Positions 34,422 through 44,352 of a DNA stretch of 64,000 nucleotides are shown piece after piece; position 1 is the stretch's first letter, and each line of letters opens with the position of its first letter. Origin of the DNA: Euptelea pleiosperma. Its lineage: Eukaryota > Streptophyta > Magnoliopsida > Ranunculales > Eupteleaceae. Location: the NCBI GenBank assembly GCA_035048495.1, contig CM068551.1:20586248-20650247 (forward strand), in the 5' to 3' direction. The translations under genes and the position numbers were made by a program. Under the pieces are notes generated by a model, which did no database searches, had not been told where the DNA came from, and worked only from the letters and a program-made list of their open reading frames with translations.

Positions 34422-36562
34422 CTATGAATTAAAGAGAAAAGATTACATAAGAATTGTAATCCCATCCAATGTTGGAGAATAACAATGAAACAAGAAATTA
34501 AAAACCCTATAACAATCACCAAACTATACTGGAACTCCTGTGCATATACTGTTGATCGTTATTGTATAGAAAATAGAGATTAGACAAATGTACTTCTAAA
34601 TCGATGATAGAGTAAAATATCAATATAGCTGAAAGAGACAATATATTCACATTTAAATATGAAGTTCCGAAGTACATTAATATAAGGATTGATCTAAATA
34701 GAAGAATATAATGCATTTATGTTCAGAACTATATTTATTATCACTAATCGTAAGAATGAAGTCCTAAAACAATATGATAGAAAATAACTAATGTAGAAAA
34801 TGAACTTATAAATTAAAATCACCATCATTTACAGTGCCTTGTCCCAACTAATTGGGGCCAGCAAACATGAATCCTGTTTCATTATTCAATTATATTCAGA
34901 GCTATATCTTCTATTAAGGCGTGTCTTCAAACCTTTTCTTACCACCTCAATCCATGTACGAAATTTAAAAAAAAAATGAAAAGGTTTGGAGTTTTGCACT
35001 CTTCGTTTGACAAAACCAAGGTAAAGGTTTTGGCAGTCTCTCTATAAAAGCAAAAAATCCCTAAAAAGTAATAAACAACCAAAACTAAACATTCCTTAAT
35101 TATACCTCCCTAAAAGCAGTGGTCAATCACTCTTAATCCTCAAATCTAACATGTAACTAGAATTTAGAGTTTAGACAACAATATAAGAAAAATAATGCAA
35201 TACTAAAACCTCTAGAACTGTTAAGTTCATAAAAGAAAATGAAAATGGGAGAAACAAACCTCTGAAACACTAACTACTTGTTGAGCACTGACCAATGGAG
35301 AGTTGAACAAACAAAACTATTGCGTGGGAAATTAGGGAGAGAAGCACAGAAACATTACATAGTCTCAGTACATTATACTTGTGACAATTTTCACAGTTCT
35401 TAGTCTATGGTTCACAAACTAGTGGAGGGGGTGTTAAATGTGGTCTCACATTAAACACGTTTTTCTTGTAAAATGTTTAACGTATATCAGAATTCAAAAA
35501 ACCCAACAATTAAAAAGGTGTTTGTTTAAGGCATTCATGGCGATGAAACATTATAGCCTTGCAATTGGTAACCACATGCGGTATTGGCATAATCGCATCC
35601 ATTTTAAGCGCAGGACCCAATTCTCTAAATTTTTGATGGATACGATTTAGAGAACTATAAATACCATAGCTCCATCGTACTATAAGCGTCGATTAAGGAA
35701 GGATGCTTTTTGATCAACTGATATTTCATGTCAACAGGTATGTTTTATCAAGTTCTATATTGCTGTAAACATACTTATTGTGGTATTTGTGGATATATAC
35801 AAATTGGTTGATTTCTGGGTTTTTGTATTGTATCTATGATTCTATGATATAACTACATGTTAATCCAACAGGGGGCACATGATGATCAAGTAAAGCTATG
35901 TTTTTAGGTTACCCTTTACACTTATACAGAGATTGAAACCTCTAAAATTAAACAGAGACTTAAAAAAAAAAAAACACAAGAAGTGAAACCTAAACTCATC
36001 CCAGAACAAAATAAAGTAAGGAAAATGAGAGAATGAGAGAAAGGGTTCAACTATAGCCAATTTAGAAGACTGTGTTCAGAAGGTAAGTGCAACACTCGAA
36101 TCAAATTCGAAAATGAATTCCATTACCTCCTGTCTAGGTGAGCTTTTTCATTATTGCTATGCTTTCCACTCCACCAGAAAAATGGCGGAGACAATCGAAC
36201 CAAGCCGAAGTAAAATATCGACTGAAGTCACGCCAAATACGAAGTTTATCTGTAATCCCTCGCTTATAAACGAATTTGAAGCAGAGAAGACCACGAGAAG
36301 AGACGCTGATCTAAACGCTCAAGTCTCACTTAGCAGAAAAATGGGTATTAGCAGAAAAAAGGAAATAAAGATTTCTGAAGGCAGAAATTATGAGAAATCT
36401 TTCTGTAAAAGGAATTTTACGTCTTGGAATTTTCGGGAGAGTGGAGTTCTTGCTGCTTAACTAGTTGATGTCGTGCATGATTATAGGGTTCTCTTTTGGG
36501 GTCGTGACGTAACCAGCCATAGCTATAGCTGACGCTTTTTGCGTTTGCTAGCGCATTTTTTT
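34422..36562. other. UTP23 upstream region, no other gene supported
   Basis: AT-rich sequence. An inverted copy of the CCCCAA-TTGGGG repeat lies at 34825-34960. An ATG frame of 115 codons at 36113-36460 (+) has no recognisable domain. Its reverse strand contains GTCTCCGCCATTTTTC and splice-like words and could be a UTP23 leader exon, but I cannot place it. Confidence 0.4.
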
Positions 36563-36929
36563 GAGTAAAACTTGTGTCACAAGATGTTGTGACGGAAGCC
36601 GGTCACAGCATTCAATAGGATGTTTGGCCAGTCCCTCGGTGGAACGGTACACAAAAAATCAGCTTGATTAGTGATTTTCTAACGGATTCCATTGAAGTTA
36701 TTTTCACTGGTTGATGTTAACGGTAGGAGTTTGAGCCTTATTGAGCGTTATTTGGGTGCAAAAATCCAAAGGTTGTAAATCACTAATCAGGCTGATTTTT
36801 GGTTTGCAGGTCCACCGAGGGACTGGCCAAACATTCATACGGTCAGCGCCCTCTGATTGTGTGCCACGTAGCTCATATTGAGTGCTGTGACTGGCTTCCG
36901 TCACACCATCTTGTGACACAGTTTTACTC
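36563..36929. mobile_element. MITE family A, best-preserved copy with exact 9-bp target duplication
   Basis: The outer ends are GAGTAAAACTTGTGTCACAA and the mirror TTGTGACACAGTTTTACTC. CATTTTTTT flanks it exactly on both sides (36554-36562 and 36930-36938). Inner blocks GGATGTTTGGCCAGTCCCTC, CAGCTTGATTAGTGATTT and their inverses are typical of the family. A 9-bp duplication points to a Mutator-like superfamily assignment. Confidence 0.9.
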
Positions 36930-36948
36930 CATTTTTTTCACTCACCGC

Positions 36949-37091
36949 AGAAAATTTTGAAGCGGCGGGATTCTTGAAGCAGTGATCATGCGCCCGCGCG
37001 CCACATATACTGGGTATATGTGGCACACGATCATTGGCGATAACGCACGAGCGCTGCTTCAAAATTCCCGCCTCTTCAAAAAAATTCTCCT
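36949..37091. repeat. long imperfect hairpin
   Basis: The arms AGAAAATTTTGAAGCGGCGGG and CCCGCCTCTTCAAAAAAATTCT (quoted in part), plus inner TTGAAGCAG/CTGCTTCAA, pair around a centre of CCACATATAC and GTATATGTGG separated by TGG. It directly follows the family A copy. It may be a separate foldback element. Confidence 0.7.
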
Positions 37092-37234
37092 GACCCCATG
37101 GATGTTTAGCCCGAGGCTTAAAAGGGACCGTCATAACGGTATAACGGACTGGGGACGTTACCATTTTCCGTTATAACGGATTATAATGCACATGGGGAAA
37201 AAAATGAAAAATAACCGAAATAATGGAAAAAAAA

Positions 37235-37739
37235 GGGAGCGCATATTTGCACACCCCATTTCCTGCACGGGTGGACTCCTAGCCGGGGCACACCCCAAAA
37301 AGAAAGCTCTCTCTAAAACTTGGCTGACGGGAAGGTCACTGACAATGCACAAAATGAGCCACGTGGCATTTTTTAGAGGACACTGACCATATGGATGTTT
37401 GGTCAATGCCTAGGTGGACCTAAAAACGAAAAATCAGCTTGATTAGTGATTTCAAATCCTTCGATCTTGTACCCCAAATAATGGTTGATAATGCTCAAAA
37501 TCCTACAGCTAAATCAACCGATGAAAATGGCTCCATTCAACACTTGGAAATCACTAATCAACTTGACTTTTGGTTTGTAGGTCCACCTAGAGATTGGCCA
37601 AACACCTATAAGGTCAGTGTCCTCTAAGAATGTGTGTGGTCACCGGTCAGTTAAGTTTTAGAGAAATCTCTCTTTTTGGGGTGTGCCCCGGCTAGAGTCC
37701 CCCGAGATAGGAAGTGGGGTGTGCAAATATGAGCTCCCC
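37235..37739. mobile_element. foldback element inside family B, itself split by a family A MITE
   Basis: The left arm begins GGGAGCGCATATTTGCACACCCC and contains TAGCCGGGGCACACCCCAAAAAG. The right arm is its reverse complement, ending GTGTGCAAATATGAGCTCCCC (words partial). The ~70-base arms enclose the family A copy at about 37310-37665. This gives three nested insertions. Confidence 0.8.
37310..37665. mobile_element. MITE family A, innermost of three nested elements
   Basis: Left: CTCTCTAAAACTTGGCTGAC, GAGCCACGTGGCATTTTTTAG and GATGTTTGGTCAATGCC. Right: CAACTTGACTTTTGGTTTG, GATTGGCCAAACACC and CCGGTCAGTTAAGTTTTAGAG. The right-hand G-box is lost (GTGTGTGGTCACC). Confidence 0.8.
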
Positions 37740-38032
37740 AAAAAACCCACACTAAAATCCAAAATCCAAAATTTGAATTTCAAAATATAAATAAAGTTTG
37801 TAACGGAAAATAAGGGATGTTATTTTAACAAATTTTTTGCAGAAAATAATGGTTGTTATGTTCGTTATAATGAGCCGTTATTTTTTTTAGCATTAAAACG
37901 ACACATAATGTAACAGGGGAGATCAGAATCTGTTATAACGGCAATTATTTTCGTTATAAACTAATAAACTCATCCCTTTCAGTATTTGAAGGGTAAGTCA
38001 CTTGTACATGGTTACAAAGCATGCTTCAGTTA

Positions 38033-38429
38033 TCTATATGATAAAACAGGGAAAGTGTCTCATCTCTTATCTTATCCTGCTTCATAAGATTAAGAGTGGT
38101 TGAGATCAAATCCATCCAGCTAATGTGGACGGTTAGATTTCAGCCACTCAATCCCCCTCATTTATTCGGCCACTTCCAGTCATTTGACCTCCACGCACAA
38201 CAGATTGAAAATTTATTGAAAATGTGAAATTCAAAATTTGAATTTTAGTGCTGTTATTTTTTCATTATTTTATGTTATTTCTGTTATTTTCTCATTTTTG
38301 CCCCTGCGTTACAATCTGTTATAATGGAAAAAAAAACACCTCCAACCTATTATACCGTTTGAGCGCCGAAGGTACCCAATTTTTGCAAACACTTGTCGGA
38401 GAGTGCCATGGGCACGGGCCATTTACTAG
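38033..38429 (+). mobile_element. Helitron-like element 2, carrying a family B fragment
   Basis: It starts TCTATATGATAAAACAGGG after an A and ends CACGGGCCATTTACTAG before a T. These ends are shared with the copies at 20156 and 55171. Between about 38195 and 38360 it holds AAATTTGAATTTTAGTGC and TACAATCTGTTATAATGG, part of a family B element, which explains its greater length. Confidence 0.68.
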
Positions 38430-38589
38430 TTAAATACAATACAACCTATATATCGTGATAATTTACATGTTAATCATGTGCATTTGAACGACGCCCACCG
38501 GTATTTTTATATCCATCAGGTAGGTACTTGATACTCATCATGTTGGGGAACTGAGTATATATCAGGTCATGTTCCATACAAACATTCCC

Positions 38590-38745
38590 AAAATGCCAGG
38601 TGACACTCTTTTAATCACATTGGTCCATGAGTCTTTGGGGGGACATACACATGGAAAATCAGTGTGATTGATTATTTCTAGCCGTTGTATTCAAGCATTT
38701 TCATTATGGGCTTAGAACCCATTCATGGACCTTTAACGAAGTCCA
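38590..38745. mobile_element. MITE family A fragment
   Basis: It retains CAGGTGACACTCTTTTAATC, CATGGAAAATCAGTGTGATTG, TTTCTAGCCGTTG and CATTATGGGCTTAGAACCC. The right arm is missing or lost in the following sequence. Confidence 0.5.
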
Positions 38746-38882
38746 TGATAGAAAAATATCATATCCCAGGGCTATATTGTTTTTTGGGCTGTATACGAGG
38801 TTGGGCTGTTCAAGAGTTTACCACGTGATTACAAAAAAAAAAAAAAAAGTTTACCACGTGGCATTATACATCAAAGCCAAAC

Positions 38883-39128
38883 CAAGGTTTAAAAGGGGCC
38901 GTTATAACGTCTGGGGGCGTTACCAAAATATGCTCAGGGGCAAAAACGAAAAAAATGAAAAATACCAGGAAAAACGTTAAAAAGGGGCGCTGAAATTGAA
39001 ATTTTGAATTTCAAAATTTCAATAACAGAAAAAAAAAAAATGGAAAAAACGGCTGTTTTTTTCACATTTTTTTTTTCTAGAAAATAGCGGTCGTTATTTT
39101 CGTTATAACGGCGGATTTTTAAACCGTG
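38883..39128. mobile_element. hAT-like family B, short copy with near-exact 8-bp target duplication
   Basis: It runs from CAAGGTTTAAAAGGGGCCG to GGCGGATTTTTAAACCGTG. The flanks are AGCCAAAC (38875-38882) and AGTCAAAC (39129-39136), seven of eight matching. The interior holds GTTATAACG words and TTTTGAATTTCAAAATTTC. Confidence 0.82.
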
Positions 39129-39252
39129 AGTCAAACTACCAGGAACCAACAATGCCCAACCTTGAACAAAATCTTGGCTCCGCCACTGCTCTCGAGACTG
39201 CTGTAGACGCAAAGTTATTTTCTCTCTTTTGGACAAAGATCAAGTCGATTTA

Positions 39253-39998
39253 GGGCTTGTTTGATTGTCAAATGGGAAAATTATGTTTTCCTTGGGAAAG
39301 CCATTTAGGGCCTGTTTGGTAACGCACCGCGGCGGGCAAATAAAATATTTAACCGCGCAAATATTCGCCTGGCTGTGTTTGGCAGCCACCCGCCCTTGGC
39401 CAATATTTAGCTGGGCCCACATATTTGCCCTCCGCGGCGGGAAAACATTTGATCACCCCCTCCCCCCCTGTGAAAATATTTTCACGCCGATTATGCCTTG
39501 GTGAGAAAATTTTATTTTCTCGCCGGAAAATCACTATTTTCAATAAAAATTAATTTTTTAATATATAAAAAAGATAAAAATAATTTTTTTTTTTATTCTT
39601 TGACATAATATGTGGTTCCCGCACTGACCCAACCTATTTTTGACTTACTTTGATATGTGAGACCCACTCAAATTGAAAGAAAATGAAGTAAGCTGAAGTG
39701 AGCTAGCTCGTACACGTACCAAACATTGTTAAATATTGCTATGAGCAAATATTTAGCCAAGATAATATTCGCCTGGCTAAATATTCGCCGTCGGAACTCT
39801 TTTTCTCACATACCAAACAGGCCCTTAAATCTGGATAATTTTCCCTACTAAGCTTTGAATTCATTTCCACCTGAAAATACGCCTTTATAGTTTATTTTCT
39901 CCCGTGATGGAAATATGTGTTCGCAATCAATCAGCCATTTTAAGGCATTTCTCATATGTATTTTCTCGTGAAATTTTTATGTGCAGTCAAACACGCCC
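39253..39998. mobile_element. PIF/Harbinger-like MITE (outer), TTA target duplication
   Basis: The ends GGGCTTGTTTGATTG and CAGTCAAACACGCCC are inverted and flanked by TTA at 39250-39252 and 39999-40001. A paralogue without the internal insertion is at 60118-60418. The element is split by the inner MITE at 39308-39824. Confidence 0.83.
39308..39824. mobile_element. PIF/Harbinger-like MITE (inner, 517 bp), TTA target duplication
   Basis: The ends GGGCCTGTTTGGTA and TACCAAACAGGCCC are perfectly inverted. TTA flanks both sides (39305-39307 and 39825-39827). Removing the element and one TTA restores GCCAT-TTA-AATCTGG, which matches GCCATTTTAAATCTG in the paralogue near 60190. There is no transposase. 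Confidence 0.88.
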
Positions 39999-40337
39999 TT
40001 AAAACATTTTAAGAAGGGCAATCGGGGAATATCAGAAAATAAAACTTAAGTTTCCTTAAAAAGTGCACCAATTGGACACCTGGCATGCAAGAAAGCATCG
40101 GCTGGACCAATCTCTAGCCTGCTCAGCTAGACCAACTATTAATTCGTCGACATCACATATCCTTTCTCTCTGTCTTCTACTCTTCTCTCCTTCACGATCT
40201 TCCTTCCTCTGCTTCTCCATCTCTCCTTTACTCCGATTATCAATTCTACAAATTTCTCCATTTTTTCAAAAACCCAGATCATAAATCTTATTTTCTTATC
40301 ATCCCAATTGATTTCTTCGAATTCTACTGTAATTCCA

Positions 40338-40670
40338 ATGAGGATTCGTGGTTCTTCAAGTACTTCCTTTTCTTCTCATTCATCGATTTCTATTTCTACT
40401 CATTCTGTCCCTTCCTCTTCTGATTCTCTTGCTTCATCCTCATTTAGTTCTTCTTCTTCGATCGATTGCGAGACCCGTTGCGAAGGTCTTGATCTCTTGG
40501 CGAAGGCTGTTGTCCATGTTGCAGGATCCTTTTTCTTGGGTGTCCCGTTCACTCAGAGAAGAGTTATCAGGAGAAGAAAAAGAGCTTTCGGATTCAGCAA
40601 ATTGTTTATAACCGAATTTGGAAAGAAAGAAGAAGTAGAGAAGACTAAGAAAGAGGAGCAATTGAGCTGA
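40338..40670 (+). CDS. unresolved serine-rich small ORF
   Basis: From the first ATG the frame gives 110 residues. Residues 1-50 are very Ser-rich (SSSTSFSSHSSISISTHS). Then come ETRCEGLDLLAKAVVHVAG, a basic stretch TQRRVIRRRKRAFGF and a charged tail. The preceding 150 bases are CT-rich, like a 5' leader. A second frame starts at 40700 (MALPSKYHDSVLQPWKRQTR...) and runs into GTTAGT at about 40796. Its open frame extends upstream, so the two may be exons of one spliced gene. I do not recognise the protein. The region to about 42300 could hold further exons or untranslated sequence. Confidence 0.35.
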   Translation: MRIRGSSSTSFSSHSSISISTHSVPSSSDSLASSSFSSSSSIDCETRCEGLDLLAKAVVHVAGSFFLGVPFTQRRVIRRRKRAFGFSKLFITEFGKKEEVEKTKKEEQLS

Positions 40671-40799
40671 TTTCGAAGCCAAAAAGGCGAAAAAGAGTGA
40701 TGGCCTTGCCTTCCAAGTACCATGATTCAGTTCTTCAGCCATGGAAGAGACAGACCCGTCGACAGCGATCGATCGAGATCGATGGATCATCGGGTTAGT

Positions 40800-43254
40800 T
40801 GTTGGTTTTCCTGATATGGGTTTTGATTCTTGTGTCTTGATCTTCTTCTCTCGAGAAGATTCAAAGGGATCGAAGTTTGGAAGAATATCTCAATTGGGTG
40901 TCCTCCATTTTCTCTCTTTTCTTTGGCTACTACAAGTTCAGAAGAAACAAGAAAAAATCTCTGGTGGGTTGTTGGTTTTAATTTTAGATTTTGCAATCTC
41001 AGATGGATCTATGAACTTTGATGTAAATGGTGATTTGATCTCATCCAATTGCTGCAGGAAAAGATCCAAATATATTTGATATGAAGTCTCATAAATTACA
41101 TTATCACTTCAATTTCCTCTTACATATTTCAAAAATTTTGATTCTTGAAATCAACTTATTGGTATCTCTATAATATAATTTCAGGGTAGTCAGTATTGAA
41201 GCAAAATCTCAACTTGTTTGAGTTTCAATCTTGGTGAGAAAGAGAATTAGTTGGTGATCTGTATAGTTCATCTTTCATCCATTGTTTTAAATCCAACAGT
41301 CTTTTTGTGCTTTTGATTCAGTTGGGAGACTCCCATTATGAATCAAAATTTAGTGGTCTTATCAGAACTGTGGTCTCACTACTTACTGAAGAAAAGAACT
41401 ACCTTTTGTAGGTTCATTTTCCGAATTTTCGAGAGTTTATTGAAGGTACATTACTAAAATTTTCGATCCACCATATCGGCATTCTTAGTACATTTGCAGA
41501 TTATAGCATCGAACCTATTTTCGGTTCAATCATTTGAATGTGTTCTATTAGTAGCAAAACATTTCAATAGAAATAGTTCTGTATTAGTGAAGTCAGTAGT
41601 TTCGAGCTGTGTTCTCGACACGACTTGGTTCACAATCTTGTTCAGCTTGGAGGATTGATGAAAGAGATAAATTGGGTATGGTTTGCCTTCTCTGTGATCT
41701 ATTCCAGGAAGAAATTGCTAAATCAAAGTGTAATTGAATGGGATTTTGTCTGGCTTTTATGAATGAATTTGGTTTGCTTTATGTTCTTAACTGATACAGG
41801 TTTATGGCGCTGTTAGCCCTTCCCCTTGCGAGTTCTTGTTTGCCTCTATATATCAGTAACTAGCATGATCTAGTGTTGCTCCATTCACCAAGCTTCTGTA
41901 CTGTGTCCATGGCATGGGTGTTTCAGGGGCCACTCTACAGCTAGTGTACGTGGCCTGGTGAGGCAATTGATGATCATACTTGTATTACTTTGCATCACAT
42001 GGTGGAAACTCATCTTGCACAGAGCTGGTGTTAAAATCATCGCTGATTATGGTACCCGTCATTGCCACTCAGCAATTATCGTTTAGCTTCATTGATCTGA
42101 ACATCAAAATTGATGGGACATCTCTTGAATGAGGCTTGTGCGATTGCGCTGATCAAATGATATTGTCGAAATGGTCACAATTTTTTTCTTTTCAGGTGCG
42201 CGTTGCGCTTATTTTATTGACCATCCAAATGAAGATTATTGATCCGACGAGTAGGATCGCTCCATCCAATAGGTAGCCGATCGATGGACAATCTCGATCG
42301 ACATCCACATACAGCAAATATGAACATTTGGTGCATCATCATGGATGGTGCTTATAAACTACACTCTTTATCTCCTTCTTTATTAGGTACTGCACCACAG
42401 TAGTACTGTGGAAGCGTCTATCACTGCTGCTGCTTGAATTAAATTCAAACCAGTTGCTGAGATCGCATCCTTGATCAATTCGATTGGCTGAGATGGCATT
42501 ATTTAGTTTGGGAGCATGGTAAAAGACTACCTTATGTATGCCTGTGGGGTTACATATTGCACGCCATGGAGTCCGTACCATCCTTTGGTGGGACCGAATA
42601 GGAGATATCTTACTTCCCAAATATAGCTGATCAGACGATCGTAACCATCCAACCGAAGAAGTTTATATGGAAAGTGTTGATTGGACTCTTTAAACAGATC
42701 CATTGGTATGTACATCATCCCCGCTCGAAGTATCTCATCACTCCATCTTAGCTTGTACAAAGGCATGTCATGGTAAATCAAGCACTCTTTAAGCAACAAA
42801 CCTGCATGTAGGGCATCAAATCGGTGGTCCAGATCCTGTCATCCAATCCGATCCGAATCCATACTTTGCGGGTTTGCATCCTCAAGTTAGGATCTAAATG
42901 TAAGAACAGGCTGATTAGGATTTAGTCTAACTCAATTTGGGATGGGTTCGGATCTTGCTTTTTTGGCAGTTGGATTGGGCCGGATCTGGTTTGGATCTTG
43001 ATTCCTTGTTAAAAGTAGTTATTTTGTAGTGGTTTCAGCCTCTATATCTATACAGGGTCGTCTCGATGCAAGTTGAGGTCCAAGGCGAAACTCTATATGA
43101 GGCCTTTTTATATATTAATATATATAGTATTAATTAAAAAAATTGAACTCTCTGTATAATAAAAAAATCTTATTTAGCAACTATTCACGGAAAAAAAATT
43201 ATATGCAAAGGACTCCCGTAGTCCATGTAGAGGACTCTCGCGACCCTACATAAA
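40800..43254. other. possible transcribed region then intergenic, no exon recognised
   Basis: About 40800-42300 has moderate base composition and several plausible splice words (for example TGTTTCAGGGGCC at 41921) but no frame with family similarity. About 42830-43010 is a GGATCCGATCC/GGTTTGGATC-type dispersed repeat. Confidence 0.3.
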
Positions 43255-43500
43255 TTTTTTTGGGCCTAATGACTGCGTGGATGTTCAGCCCACCTATTGG
43301 TGGATAAACACACTAAAAATCAGCTTGATTGATGATTTCTAACCATGGGATTTACTACTAAAAAAAATATGCTTGAATCAAATGGCTAGAATCAATCCTA
43401 AAAAGTACTAAAATCTATGGCTAAAGATAATCAATCAAGTTAATTTTTGGTTTTTATATCCAACAAGGGGTGGGCTGAACATTCATGTGGTTAGTGGGCT
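43255..43500. mobile_element. MITE family A, variant
   Basis: Left: TGCGTGGATGTTCAGCCCACC and CAGCTTGATTGATGATTTC. Right: CAATCAAGTTAATTTTTGG, GGGGTGGGCTGAACATTCATG. The outer G-box part of the arms is missing. Confidence 0.7.
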
Positions 43501-44024
43501 GCGGCCTTCTCTCACCTGGTTTGGACTATAAGGCGGTCTGAGCCGTATATTGGATCATGGTTTGGACTTGAATCATATATTTTGATTACCTACATGTGCC
43601 TTAGGTACTATCAAAATCATCTGGTGATCCTCACCAAAAATCAGCCCTTAACCCCTATGCATGTGGTTCCCACGACTGCATGTCATTTTGTAAGTCAAAA
43701 AGCATTAGTACCTTGATATCCGTATTGAGAAGAATACCATCACAAAAAATCAGCCCTTAACTCATGTGCATGTGGGCCCTGATAAAAAAATCAAGCTAAC
43801 TCAGGCATTGGTCTGCTCCATTCAAAAGGCGCAGGTTTCTGTTTCTTCCTGTTGCAGTTGTAATGCTGAGATGGATTTAGTAGCAATAAAGCCACTCGCA
43901 TTTAATATAAATAAACACACTAAAACCTACTTAATTGTTTCCTACTACATTATGTAAGACAATTGCTCAAGAACAAACCATAAATCCGTTATTATTGTCA
44001 AGTAATTCCGGATCCGTAATCCAG

Positions 44025-44352
44025 TTCTTATACCTAGTGGTGGGGCCGACATGGAGATCGTGTTGGACAATCCAATCATACGTTGAGTTGTCCTTGCTAT
44101 AATGATCATCATCGTAAAAAATCAGTCCATTTCGAGATTGCTAATCATATAAAAAAGTTGACCCAAAATAATTGTTTAATTGGATTATATGAATTTTTTC
44201 AAATTAAAATCAAATTTTCATGCGGTTAAGAATGTCGAAACGTCCTGATTTTTCGTGAGGAAGGGTAATCACGGTATGAAAAACTCATTGTGCGGTTGGA
44301 TTGTCCAACATGATCTCCATGTCGGCCCTAACATTGGGTGTAAGAATTGAAT
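44025..44352. mobile_element. ~325-bp foldback MITE with ~67-bp arms
   Basis: The left arm GTTCTTATACCTAGTGGTGG...GACATGGAGATCGTGTTGGACAATCCAA is mirrored at 44285-44350 (TTGGATTGTCCAACATGATC...GTGTAAGAATTG); words partial. The arms match nearly throughout. No target duplication is certain. Confidence 0.8.

Larger units (their letters stand above)
37109..37965. mobile_element. hAT-like family B element (CCGTTATAACGG type), interrupted
   Basis: The left part (about 37109-37234) has GGCTTAAAAGGGACCGTC, GGTATAACGGACTGGGG and TTCCGTTATAACGG. The right part (about 37740-37965) has AAATTTGAATTTC, CGTTATAATGAGCCG and CTGTTATAACGGCAATTATT. The two parts are separated by the element at 37235-37739. 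The left end resembles the family B terminus CAAGGTTTAAAGGAGGCC. The right terminus is lost. Confidence 0.7.

Noticed and set aside
36113..36460. 115-codon plus-strand ORF upstream of UTP23
   Set aside because: No domain or relatives recognised, and the opposite strand fits a UTP23 leader better. Not supported as a gene.
40741..41079. 112-codon ORF overlapping the serine-rich locus
   Set aside because: It is out of frame with both better candidates and lacks recognisable features.
42339..42799. Two minus-strand frames around 42.5 kb
   Set aside because: Low-information sequence, no splice support and no family.
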